From the NCBI GenBank assembly GCA_045595445.1, contig JAZOAK010000013.1, positions 1 through 25,928 of the forward strand: a stretch of 25,928 bases of DNA, written 5' to 3'. The DNA comes from RGIG3009 sp045595445 (GTDB taxonomy: Bacteria; Bacillota; Clostridia; Oscillospirales; Acutalibacteraceae). Positions within the stretch are counted from its first letter, which is position 1. Each line of letters starts with the position of its first letter. The position numbers and the translations under genes were made by a program. This document shows, in pieces, positions 1 to 6,824 of the stretch. Below the pieces are notes generated by a model. It searched no databases and was not told the origin of the DNA. It saw nothing but the letters and a program-made list of their open reading frames with translations.

Positions 1-1
1 A

Positions 2-676
2 GCAAAAGGCGACGCGTGTGTTGTCACGGACTGCGATCTGCAGTTCCCGCCGTCGGTCATTCCGCGTATGTGGGAGTTGTGGCGGCAAGGCTATGAAGTC
101 GTGGAAGGCAAAAAGAGCGCCCGTGGAAACGAAAAAGCGGCACACGGTGTATGTGCGCGGTTGTTTTATCGGTTGATCGGGAAAGCCGTCGGTATGGACA
201 TGCAGTCCTCGTCGGATTTCAAATTGCTGGATCGCCGCGTGGTGAATGTGATGAATACGCTCAGCGAAAAGGACACCTTTTTCCGCGCCTTGTCGTTTTG
301 GGCGGGTTTTCGCACCGCGACGGTCGAGTTTGAGGTTGCGGAACGTGCTAACGGTCAGTCGAAATGGTCGATCAGCGGCTTATTCAAATATGCGATCAAC
401 AACCTGACGTCGTTTACCACGGCACCGTTGCGCGTGGTAACGGTACTCGGTGCGCTTTCGATCATTGCCTCGTTCGTGATGGCGGTTCAGACCTTGATTC
501 GCTTTTTCTTAGGCTCTGCCGTGGAGGGCTTTACCACCGTTATTTTGTTGTTGCTGCTTATCGGCGGTGCCATTATGATCAGTTTAGGCATCATCGGGCA
601 TTACATTGCTCGTATTTACGATGAAGTTAAGAATCGCCCGCGCTATATTGTCGCGCGCCGTACAGAGGAGGAATGA
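2..676 (+). CDS. GtrB/DPM1-like family 2 glycosyltransferase, 5'-truncated
   Basis: The frame is open from base 2, so the gene starts left of the window and the last 224 residues are visible. The visible part opens inside the catalytic domain with GDACVVTDCDLQFPP; the DCD matches the DxD metal/nucleotide-sugar site of family 2 glycosyltransferases. A DFKLLDRRVV segment and an R-x-NGQSKWS segment follow, both typical of the DPM1/GtrB/YkcC group. Two hydrophobic helices lie at about visible residues 140-164 and 178-202, and the end is IGHYIARIYDEVKNRP, the usual C-terminus of membrane-anchored GtrB enzymes. By family, these load a sugar onto undecaprenyl or dolichyl phosphate on the cytoplasmic face. 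A GtrA-like protein lies three genes downstream and is the likely partner. The sugar cannot be read from sequence. The stop lies 3 bases before the coaX start. Confidence 0.9.
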   Translation, partial: AKGDACVVTDCDLQFPPSVIPRMWELWRQGYEVVEGKKSARGNEKAAHGVCARLFYRLIGKAVGMDMQSSSDFKLLDRRVVNVMNTLSEKDTFFRALSFWAGFRTATVEFEVAERANGQSKWSISGLFKYAINNLTSFTTAPLRVVTVLGALSIIASFVMAVQTLIRFFLGSAVEGFTTVILLLLLIGGAIMISLGIIGHYIARIYDEVKNRPRYIVARRTEEE

Positions 677-679
677 GTT

Positions 680-1447
680 GTGCTGTTGACGCTGGATCTG
701 GGTAACACCAATCTGACTGTTGGCGCTTTCCGTGACGATACGTTGGTATGCGAATGTCGCATCGCCACTGACCGTACACGAACCGGTGATCAATATGCCG
801 TGGAACTTCTTTCGCTGTTGCGTTTGTACGACATTTCGGAATCCGAGATCGACGGCACGATTATAAGTTCGGTCGTTCCCGGCTTGGACAAGGTACTGAG
901 CGACGCTGTCAAGCGTGTCACCGGTGTTACACCGTTGCTGGTGGGTCCCGGTGTAAAGACCGGCATCAACATCCGTATCGACAACCCCGCGCAACTCGGT
1001 GCCGACTTGTTGGTCGGTGCGGTGGCGGCGGTTGAAAAATTCGGAGCACCGTGTATTATTTGGGACCTCGGCACGGCCACGACGGTGTCCGTCGTGGATA
1101 GCGACGGCGCGTTCCGCGGCGGAGCGATTATGCCGGGTGTGGGTACCTCGTTAGATTCTCTGGTAAACCGTGCGTCGCTGTTGCCGCGTATTCGCGTGGA
1201 AGCACCGCCGCAGGTGATTGGCACCAATACCACAGATTCCATGAAATCGGGCGTCGTGTTTGGCACGGCTGCCATGCTGGATGGTATGTGTGATCGTATT
1301 GAGCAGCAGCTCGGTACGGCCGCTACCGTGGTGGTGACCGGCGGGTTAGGGGAAGAAATCGCCGCCCATTGTCGACGCGACGTCGTGTACGACGGCAGAC
1401 TTTTGTTAGATGGTCTGCGCTTACTCTATGTCAAAAACCGTCCCTGA
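680..1447 (+). CDS. coaX: Type III pantothenate kinase
   Basis: A 255-residue protein of normal CoaX length. It phosphorylates pantothenate with ATP, the first step of coenzyme A synthesis, in the cytoplasm. The ASKHA-fold signatures are visible: DLGNTN at residues 6-11 (phosphate loop), GAD at 107-109 with Asp109 as the expected catalytic base, DLGTATT at 129-135 and GGAIMPG at 147-153. The usual Arg after GAD (GADR) is Leu here, a variant within the family. The start is GTG, supported by AGAGGAGG at 664-671, which lies inside the end of the preceding glycosyltransferase gene, so the two are probably co-transcribed. The following gene encodes an ECF-type vitamin transporter subunit, which fits pantothenate supply. 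coaE, for the last step of the pathway, lies at 7834. Confidence 0.95.
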   Translation: MLLTLDLGNTNLTVGAFRDDTLVCECRIATDRTRTGDQYAVELLSLLRLYDISESEIDGTIISSVVPGLDKVLSDAVKRVTGVTPLLVGPGVKTGINIRIDNPAQLGADLLVGAVAAVEKFGAPCIIWDLGTATTVSVVDSDGAFRGGAIMPGVGTSLDSLVNRASLLPRIRVEAPPQVIGTNTTDSMKSGVVFGTAAMLDGMCDRIEQQLGTAATVVVTGGLGEEIAAHCRRDVVYDGRLLLDGLRLLYVKNRP

Positions 1448-1466
1448 CGGCTATTGAAATATACGC

Positions 1467-1490
1467 GCTGCATCCCATTTGGTGAGCAGC
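1467..1490 (+). other. Small hairpin just upstream of the ECF gene ribosome binding site
   Basis: GCTGC at 1467-1471 can pair with GCAGC at 1486-1490, extended by TC/GA and CC/GG with single-base bulges around an ATTT loop. Because the 3' arm reads GCAGCAGC, a second register at 1489-1493 is possible and would end one base before the AAGGAGA at 1494-1500. It is far too short to be a known vitamin riboswitch. It may be chance or a simple translational modulator. Confidence 0.3.
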
Positions 1491-1508
1491 AGCAAGGAGA
1501 AATGAACT

Positions 1509-2117
1509 ATGCAAAAGAAAACGATGGCTGCAACCCTGCGCATGGTAGAACTGGCTATTTTGACCGCCGTTATCGTGGTCTTACAATTGACCGGTACTGC
1601 CATCAAATTTACTGCTTTAGGTACAAGTGTCAGTATGGTCCTTATCCCGATCGTCTTAGGCGCTGTCTTGCTGGGTCCGGCGGCAGGTGCTTGGCTCGGC
1701 GGTGTATTTGGCTGTATTACGTACTTAATGGGCGTATTCGGTATGGATGCTTTCACCGCTGTTCTGTTTCAAGCACATCCGCTGTTAACGGCGTTGGTGT
1801 GTTTCGGAAAAGGGATTGCGGCGGGCTTTTGTGCCGGTATGGTGTATCGACTGCTCAGCAAAAAGAACGTGACCGTTTCGCTGTTCGCAGCATCCGCGGT
1901 AGCACCGATCGTTAACACCGGTCTGTTTATTTTGGGCGCCTTGCTTATGAGCGATACTTTAACGGCAAATTTTGTGGCAGAAGGATCAACCGTATTGTAC
2001 TTTTTGGTGATCGTTTGTGCCGGCGTTAATTTTTTGCTGGAATTGGCGCTCAATTTGGTGGTGACACCATCCATTTCAACTATCGTTGGTGCGGTTACCA
2101 AACGTATCAATCAATAA
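1509..2117 (+). CDS. ECF transporter S component, probable vitamin uptake (pantothenate suggested by context)
   Basis: A 202-residue, very hydrophobic protein with about six membrane helices. The N-terminal pattern of a short cationic stretch, then a helix with AILTAVIVVLQLTG, then a glycine-rich helix (VLGAVLLGPAAGAWLGGVFG) is typical of substrate-binding S components of energy-coupling factor transporters (ECF_trnsprt family). It would sit in the plasma membrane and use a shared EcfA/EcfA'/EcfT module encoded elsewhere, since no such genes are here. The start ATG at 1509 follows AAGGAGA at 1494-1500 with 8 bases of spacing. The gene lies 61 bases after coaX in the same direction, which suggests pantothenate or a related precursor as substrate. 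That specificity is inference from neighbourhood only; folate or other vitamins remain possible. Confidence 0.82.
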   Translation: MQKKTMAATLRMVELAILTAVIVVLQLTGTAIKFTALGTSVSMVLIPIVLGAVLLGPAAGAWLGGVFGCITYLMGVFGMDAFTAVLFQAHPLLTALVCFGKGIAAGFCAGMVYRLLSKKNVTVSLFAASAVAPIVNTGLFILGALLMSDTLTANFVAEGSTVLYFLVIVCAGVNFLLELALNLVVTPSISTIVGAVTKRINQ

Positions 2118-2129
2118 GGAGCCGATATC

Positions 2130-2588
2130 ATGTCACCGCCTGATATCTTTGACCGCGTGATGGGAACGAAATTCCTGAAAGCGTGGTATGCACCCTATCA
2201 AAAGCATAAGGAAAAACTACTGTATTTGTTTTTCGGCGGGCTGACCACCGTTACGAGCCTCGTCACGTTTTGGTTTGTGAACCGTGTCGTGATGGCAAAC
2301 GAGCATATTGCGAACGTCGCCTCGTGGATTCTTGCGGTTTTGTTCGCCTTCCTTACCAATCGTGCTTGGGTGTTCAATGCCAAGACGAATGGGAAAGCAG
2401 CGTTTTTCAAGCAGTTGTTTGGCTTTTACGGCGGTCGGCTTCTCACCTTTGGCATCGAAGAACTGCTTCTGTTGATCTTTATCACCTGGTTGCACTTTGA
2501 CAGCATGCTTGTCAAAATTGCGGCACAAATCGTGGTGCTGATTCTCAACTATGTTGTCAGTAAACTGTTTGTATTCCGCAAACAATAA
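2130..2588 (+). CDS. GtrA-like family membrane protein
   Basis: A 152-residue protein with four predicted membrane helices after a cytoplasmic N-terminus ending in KEKLLYLFFGGLTTVTSL. The pattern FGGLTT, then FLTNRAWVF, then a C-terminal LNYVVSKLFVFRKQ is the signature of the GtrA/DPMS family. Members are thought to flip or help synthesise undecaprenyl-phosphate-linked sugars that decorate teichoic acids, O-antigen or other surface glycans. The start has a good site (AAGGAGC at 2116-2122). It lies 12 bases behind the ECF gene, so it sits in an operon with it. The GtrB-like glycosyltransferase at 2-676 is the natural partner, but two CoA-related genes separate the pair. A terminator follows at once. 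Confidence 0.9.
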   Translation: MSPPDIFDRVMGTKFLKAWYAPYQKHKEKLLYLFFGGLTTVTSLVTFWFVNRVVMANEHIANVASWILAVLFAFLTNRAWVFNAKTNGKAAFFKQLFGFYGGRLLTFGIEELLLLIFITWLHFDSMLVKIAAQIVVLILNYVVSKLFVFRKQ

Positions 2589-2590
2589 AC

Positions 2591-2624
2591 AAACCGCACA
2601 GCGTCGTCTGTGCGGTTTATTTTT
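2591..2624 (+). terminator. Intrinsic terminator after the GtrA-like gene
   Basis: A perfect 11-bp stem, AAACCGCACAG at 2591-2601 with CTGTGCGGTTT at 2608-2618, has a 6-base loop and is followed by ATTTTT. It closes the glycosyltransferase-coaX-ECF-GtrA unit. Confidence 0.9.
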
Positions 2625-2660
2625 GACCAAATCGTCCATACTGTTCGTGGAGGCGATCGG

Positions 2661-3959
2661 ATGGATACTTTTTGGACAAACACGGCAGTACTGCCGTCTT
2701 TCCCATCAATGACACACGATATTCGTGCCGACGTACTGGTGATCGGTGGCGGGCTTTGCGGCCTTCTATGTGCCTATCACCTCAAACGCGCGGGATTAGG
2801 CGTTGTTGTGGTGGAATCGGATAGGATCGGCAGCGGTGTGACAGGCAGAACCACTGCCAAGATTACCACACAGCATGGTGCAATCTATCACACGATTGCC
2901 AAACGGTATGGTGTGCAGGCAGCGCGGCAGTATTATGAAGCGAATCAGGAGGCGCTAAAAGCGTATCCTTCCTTTGAGGGCGATTGCGACCTTAAATCGT
3001 GCGACGGTTTTCTCTTTTCCCGTATTCATCGAGAGGTGTTGGAGGCTGAATACAACACGTTGCGTTCTATCGGTGCCGAAGCAGAATGGGCAGAAGACGT
3101 GGAGTTGCCGTTCCCGGTAGCGGGCGCTTTGCGTATTCCGCACCAAGCGCAGGTGCATCCGCTTAAATTGCTTGCTTCTTTAACAGAGGGGATAACCATC
3201 TACGAGCATACTCGTGTGCGCGAGATCCGTGGGAATATTGTCACTACCGATAACGGCACCACGATCACCGCAGAGTCCATTATCGTCGCCACACACTTTC
3301 CGTTTCTCAATCGTCATGGCGCGTATTTCTTGAAACTCTATCAGCACCGCTCGTATGTAGCGGTGGTAGACAAGGCGCCGCCGCTTGCGGGAATGTATTG
3401 GGAAGCGAGCAACAGCGGACTCACCCTGCGACAATGTGGAGATCAATTGCTTATTGTCGGTGGGGGACACCGCACGGGAAAACCCGGTTTGGGCTGGAAA
3501 GCGGCGGAGCAACTCGTGCGTCATTACTATCCGAACGCAGAAATCACCGCTCGTTTTGCCACACAAGATTGTATGTCGCTTGACGGCATTCCGTATATCG
3601 GTCACTATGCCAAGCATACGCCGCAGTTGTATGTGGCAACAGGCTTCAACGGGTGGGGGATGACTTCCGCGATGACTGCCGCGTTATTGCTCACGGGTGA
3701 ACTGATCGGAAAACCCAAACCATGGGCATCCGTGTTTGCTCCCGACCGCCCGATCTGGCATCGACAGCTTGCGCTCAATGCGGGTGAAACACTCAAAACG
3801 ATGGTCACGCCCACCGCACCGCGTTGCCCGCATCTCGGTTGTGCGCTGAAATGGAATGCTGCAGAACGCAGTTGGGATTGCCCCTGCCACGGCTCGCGCT
3901 TTTCCGAAAACGGCAAACTGCGAAACGGTCCCGCGACCGGAGATGCAAAAAAGGGATGA
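2661..3959 (+). CDS. FAD-dependent oxidoreductase with C-terminal Rieske [2Fe-2S] domain (YhfW-like)
   Basis: I place the start at ATG 2661 (432 residues), behind GTGGAGG at 2647-2653; an in-frame ATG at 2610 lies inside the upstream terminator. The N-terminal part is a DadA/glycine-oxidase type FAD domain: DVLVIGGGLCGLLCAYH with the dinucleotide GxGxxG at about 29-34, then an ESDRIGSGVTGRTTAK segment. Near the end of this domain is ATGFNGWGMTSA, the usual second FAD contact. The last 50 residues form a compact Rieske domain: C389-x-H391 and C407-x-x-H410 would bind the 2Fe-2S cluster, and C394 and C409 sit where the stabilising disulfide is found. This architecture matches Bacillus subtilis YhfW. 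The substrate is unknown; an amine or amino acid is a guess from the FAD domain. The stop codon lies inside the stem of a shared terminator. I see no convincing promoter in the 36 bases after the previous terminator. Confidence 0.9.
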   Translation: MDTFWTNTAVLPSFPSMTHDIRADVLVIGGGLCGLLCAYHLKRAGLGVVVVESDRIGSGVTGRTTAKITTQHGAIYHTIAKRYGVQAARQYYEANQEALKAYPSFEGDCDLKSCDGFLFSRIHREVLEAEYNTLRSIGAEAEWAEDVELPFPVAGALRIPHQAQVHPLKLLASLTEGITIYEHTRVREIRGNIVTTDNGTTITAESIIVATHFPFLNRHGAYFLKLYQHRSYVAVVDKAPPLAGMYWEASNSGLTLRQCGDQLLIVGGGHRTGKPGLGWKAAEQLVRHYYPNAEITARFATQDCMSLDGIPYIGHYAKHTPQLYVATGFNGWGMTSAMTAALLLTGELIGKPKPWASVFAPDRPIWHRQLALNAGETLKTMVTPTAPRCPHLGCALKWNAAERSWDCPCHGSRFSENGKLRNGPATGDAKKG

Positions 3960-3979
3960 GCGCTCGCTCATCCCTTTTT
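3947..3979. terminator. Shared bidirectional terminator between two convergent FAD genes
   Basis: GGGATGAG at 3953-3960 pairs with CTCATCCC at 3967-3974 (loop CGCTCG), flanked by six A on the left and five T on the right, so it can stop transcription from either side. The stop codon of the plus-strand gene (3957-3959) is part of the left arm. The minus-strand gene ends at 3981. Confidence 0.88.
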
Positions 3980-3980
3980 G

Positions 3981-5378
3981 TTATTCTTTTTCCACAATTT
4001 TACGACCCATCAATACGCCCATGACGGAAGCCATCATTAGGCCCCGTGTCCAACCGCTGGAATCGCCCAGACAATGCAGCCCCTCCACGTTCGTGTTGAG
4101 ATCCGTATCCATCCGCACGCGATTGCTGTAAAATTTCAGTTCCGGTGAATACAAGAGAGTTTCGTACGAGGCAAAGCCCGGTACCACCTGGTCCACCGCT
4201 TGAATGAAATTGATGATGTTGATCATCGCGCGGTACGGCATGGCAGCGGTAATGTCGCCTGCCACCGCATCCGGCAGGGTGGGGCGCAGGTTGGATTGCG
4301 CCAGTTCCTTTTGCCAGGTGCGCTTGCCGTCCAAAATATCGCCGAAGCGTTGTACCAAGATATGTCCCGCACCCAGCATGTTGGTCAACTCGCCGATCTT
4401 CTGTGCGTAAGCGATCGGTTGATTAAACGGCTGATTAAAGTTATGCGAACACAAAATCGCTAAGTTGGTGTTGTTGGATTTCAGTTCTTTGTACGAATGT
4501 CCGTTAACAACGGCAAGATCATCGTCGTAATTTTCCTGACTGACAAAGCCGCCGGGGTTTTGACAGAAGGTACGCACCTTGTTTTTGAACGGACGCGGAT
4601 AACCGATGAGTTTGGACTCATACAGCGTTTCGTTGACCGTTTCCATGACTTCGTTGCGCACCTCAACACGTACGCCAATATCAACGGTGCCCGGCTGATG
4701 GGCAATGTTATGCTCCGCGCAGATCTTTTCCAGCCAATCCGCACCGCGGCGACCGGTGGCGATGACGGTATGGGTGGCTTCAACGGTCAGATCTGCTTTC
4801 CCGTCGCTTATACGCACACCGCGGCAGATGCTGCCGTCAAGCAACAGATCGGTACATTCGTAACCGAACAGAATTTCCACGCCGTTTCGTTGCAGATATT
4901 GTTCAATGGCAAGATAAATGCCCTGTGCTTTTTCCGTTCCCATGTGACGAATCGGGCAATCCACCAATTTAAGCCCCGCTTGAATGGCACGTTTGCGGAT
5001 GTCTTTGACCTTTTCGTTGTTGCCGAGTCCTTCTACGTGGGTGTCGGCACCAAATTCCAGATAAATTTTGTCCGCATAATCGATCAGATCTTGTGCCACG
5101 TCCTCGCCGATGAGGGAGGGCAGATCGCCGCCGACCTCATAACTTAACGATAATTTACCGTCCGAAAATGCGCCCGCTCCGGAAAAACCGGTGGTAATAT
5201 GACAGTACGGCTTGCAGTTGACACAATGTCCGACCTTCGACTTAGGGCATCGACGGTTTTCCACCGCTTGCCCTTTTTCCACGATCATAATTTTTTGTTT
5301 ACTGCCGCGACGGAGCATCTCCAACGCAGTAAAAATACCCGCAGGACCGGCACCGACGATCACAACATCTTGTTTCAT
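3981..5378 (-). CDS. COG2509-type FAD-dependent dehydrogenase, uncharacterised
   Basis: A 465-residue protein starting at ATG 5378-5376 on the minus strand, chosen because AAGGAGG (complement of 5386-5392) lies 7 bases upstream. The N-terminus MKQDVVIVGAGPAGIFTALE is a Rossmann FAD-binding motif (GxGxxG at 9-14), followed by VEKG, the ribose-binding acid. Residues 44-59 carry four cysteines, C44, C52, C55 and C59, directly before GFSGAGAFSDGKL. This arrangement is characteristic of the COG2509 family of uncharacterised FAD-dependent dehydrogenases. VIATGRRGADWLEK and a C-terminal GDSSGWTRGLMMASV segment (FAD contact) complete the fold. Substrate and electron acceptor are unknown. It is a single-gene unit with its own promoter and a shared terminator. 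Confidence 0.9.
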   Translation of the reverse strand: MKQDVVIVGAGPAGIFTALEMLRRGSKQKIMIVEKGQAVENRRCPKSKVGHCVNCKPYCHITTGFSGAGAFSDGKLSLSYEVGGDLPSLIGEDVAQDLIDYADKIYLEFGADTHVEGLGNNEKVKDIRKRAIQAGLKLVDCPIRHMGTEKAQGIYLAIEQYLQRNGVEILFGYECTDLLLDGSICRGVRISDGKADLTVEATHTVIATGRRGADWLEKICAEHNIAHQPGTVDIGVRVEVRNEVMETVNETLYESKLIGYPRPFKNKVRTFCQNPGGFVSQENYDDDLAVVNGHSYKELKSNNTNLAILCSHNFNQPFNQPIAYAQKIGELTNMLGAGHILVQRFGDILDGKRTWQKELAQSNLRPTLPDAVAGDITAAMPYRAMINIINFIQAVDQVVPGFASYETLLYSPELKFYSNRVRMDTDLNTNVEGLHCLGDSSGWTRGLMMASVMGVLMGRKIVEKE

Positions 5379-5415
5379 ACTATAACCTCCTTGTAATGGA
5401 GTTTCCCAACAAAAA

Positions 5416-5445
5416 AGTATAGCAAGTGGCACCTATCTTTGTCAA
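5416..5445 (-). promoter_or_regulatory. Sigma-A promoter for the COG2509 gene
   Basis: On the minus strand, TTGACA (5445-5440) and TATACT (5421-5416) are 18 bases apart, with TGC just before the -10 (an extended -10). The predicted transcription start is near 5409, about 31 bases before the start codon. Confidence 0.85.
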
Positions 5446-5467
5446 CTGTAAATTTTGCAAGTATCCC

Positions 5468-5497
5468 TTGCGTAATGCGAGTGGTGTATGGTATACT
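5468..5497 (+). promoter_or_regulatory. Sigma-A promoter for the DUF951-prfA operon
   Basis: TTGCGT (5468-5473), an 18-base spacer and TATACT (5492-5497), with TGG directly before the -10. The predicted start of transcription is near 5504, about 24 bases before the DUF951 ATG. Confidence 0.8.
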
Positions 5498-5527
5498 GGC
5501 TCTGTATGAAAGGATGGTGACAGCGAG

Positions 5528-5710
5528 ATGGATATTCGTGTGGGAGATGTGCTGACTATGAAAAAAGCACATCCTTGCGGCGGCGCAACCTTTTCGGTTT
5601 TACGTATCGGTATGGATTTCCGTTTACGCTGTGAAACCTGTGGACATGAAATGATGATTCCTCGCGTAAAAGCCGAAAAAAACATTCGCAAAGTTGAGCG
5701 GGAGGAGTAG
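5528..5710 (+). CDS. DUF951 family small protein (YyzM-like)
   Basis: A 60-residue protein matching the DUF951 pattern: it opens with MDIRVGDVLTMKKAHPCGG, then has RLRCETCGHEMMIPR and a charged tail. Cys17, Cys35 and Cys38 (the last two as CxxCG) resemble a small zinc ribbon with an unusual first half; zinc binding is inference. The family is widespread in Firmicutes and has no established function that I know of. The start ATG 5528 follows AAAGGATGG at about 5509-5517, a moderate site. It is the first gene of an operon, 40 bases ahead of prfA, with a good promoter upstream, which suggests constitutive expression with the translation machinery. Confidence 0.88.
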   Translation: MDIRVGDVLTMKKAHPCGGATFSVLRIGMDFRLRCETCGHEMMIPRVKAEKNIRKVEREE

Positions 5711-5750
5711 CGGTGCACAGCAAATCGACTAAGAGAAAGGGAGAAAAGCT

Positions 5751-6821
5751 GTGTTAGACCGATTAAAAGATGTTGAAAAGCGTTATGAAGAACTCATGGC
5801 GCGGCTGTGTGATCCAACGGTGGCATCGCAAGCAGACGTGTATCGCGATTTGATGCGTGAGAGCAAACAACTTGAACCGATTGTGGAAGCCTATCGCGCG
5901 TATGCACGAGCCCGCGAAACGGAGCAGGAAGCGAAAATGCTGTTGGAAACAGCGGGTGTTGACCGCGAACTGCGTGAACTCGCAGAAGAAGAGTTGCAAG
6001 AAAGCCGCCGCACAGCGGAGCGCTTGTCGGAAGAACTGAAACTCTTGTTGTTGCCGCGTGATCCGAATGATGATCGTAACGTAATCGTCGAAATTCGCGC
6101 AGGCGCAGGCGGAGAAGAATCGGCGCTGTTTGCCAACAGTTTGTATCGGATGTATACGCTGTACGCCACCGCTAACGGGTATCAGACCGAACCGGTGGGA
6201 GCGAACGAAACCGAACTTGGCGGGTACAAAGAAATCAGCTTTATGGTCACCGGTCACGGTGCTTACAGTCGCCTGAAATTCGAAAGCGGTGTTCACCGCG
6301 TTCAGCGCGTGCCGGAAACCGAGGCGGGCGGTCGTATTCACACCTCCACCGTCACGGTAGCGGTGTTGCCGGAAGCGGAAGAAGTGGAATTGGAGATCAA
6401 TCCTGCCGACCTGCAAATCGATACCTATCGTTCCAGCGGTGCGGGCGGTCAGCATATCAACAAGACGGAATCGGCCATCCGTATCACGCATATCCCGACC
6501 GGTACGGTCGTAGAATGTCAGGACGAGCGAAGTCAGTACAAAAATAAGGATAAAGCGATGCGTGTGTTGCGCGCACGACTGTTTGAACAAAAGCAGGCAG
6601 AACAGCAATCGGCGATTGCTGCTGACCGCCGTTCACAAGTGGGAACGGGCGATCGCAGCGAGCGTATCCGCACTTACAATTTCCCGCAAGGGCGGGTGAC
6701 TGATCATCGGATCGGGCTGACGTTATATAAATTGGACGCGGTGATGGACGGTGCGTTGGATGAACTCATTGACGCACTGATCACGGCTGACCGCGCGGAG
6801 AAATTACAAGAAGGATCGTAA
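5751..6821 (+). CDS. prfA: Peptide chain release factor 1
   Basis: A 356-residue class I release factor of normal length. It reads UAA and UAG in the ribosomal A site and triggers peptide release. Diagnostic features are the GGQ at 232-234 within SSGAGGQHINKTES, and the PxT anticodon-like tripeptide PET at 188-190 (RVQRVPETEAGGRIHTST), which separates it from RF2 (SPF). The N-terminal 95 residues are the expected charged helical domain. The start is GTG at 5751, with AAAGGGAG at 5736-5743 seven bases upstream. It is the second gene of an operon. The stop is followed after only 3 bases by the next gene, so translation is probably coupled. Confidence 0.97.
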   Translation: MLDRLKDVEKRYEELMARLCDPTVASQADVYRDLMRESKQLEPIVEAYRAYARARETEQEAKMLLETAGVDRELRELAEEELQESRRTAERLSEELKLLLLPRDPNDDRNVIVEIRAGAGGEESALFANSLYRMYTLYATANGYQTEPVGANETELGGYKEISFMVTGHGAYSRLKFESGVHRVQRVPETEAGGRIHTSTVTVAVLPEAEEVELEINPADLQIDTYRSSGAGGQHINKTESAIRITHIPTGTVVECQDERSQYKNKDKAMRVLRARLFEQKQAEQQSAIAADRRSQVGTGDRSERIRTYNFPQGRVTDHRIGLTLYKLDAVMDGALDELIDALITADRAEKLQEGS

Positions 6822-6824
6822 ATT

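Noticed and set aside
1448..1508. Vitamin riboswitch before the ECF gene
   Set aside because: The gap is 61 bases and lacks any conserved riboswitch core; only a small hairpin is visible.
2610..2660. Upstream in-frame ATG for the FAD-Rieske gene
   Set aside because: It lies in the terminator stem and has no ribosome binding site, whereas ATG 2661 has one.
5763..6608. 281-residue open frame antisense to prfA
   Set aside because: No family resemblance and no start signal; prfA on the other strand is certain.
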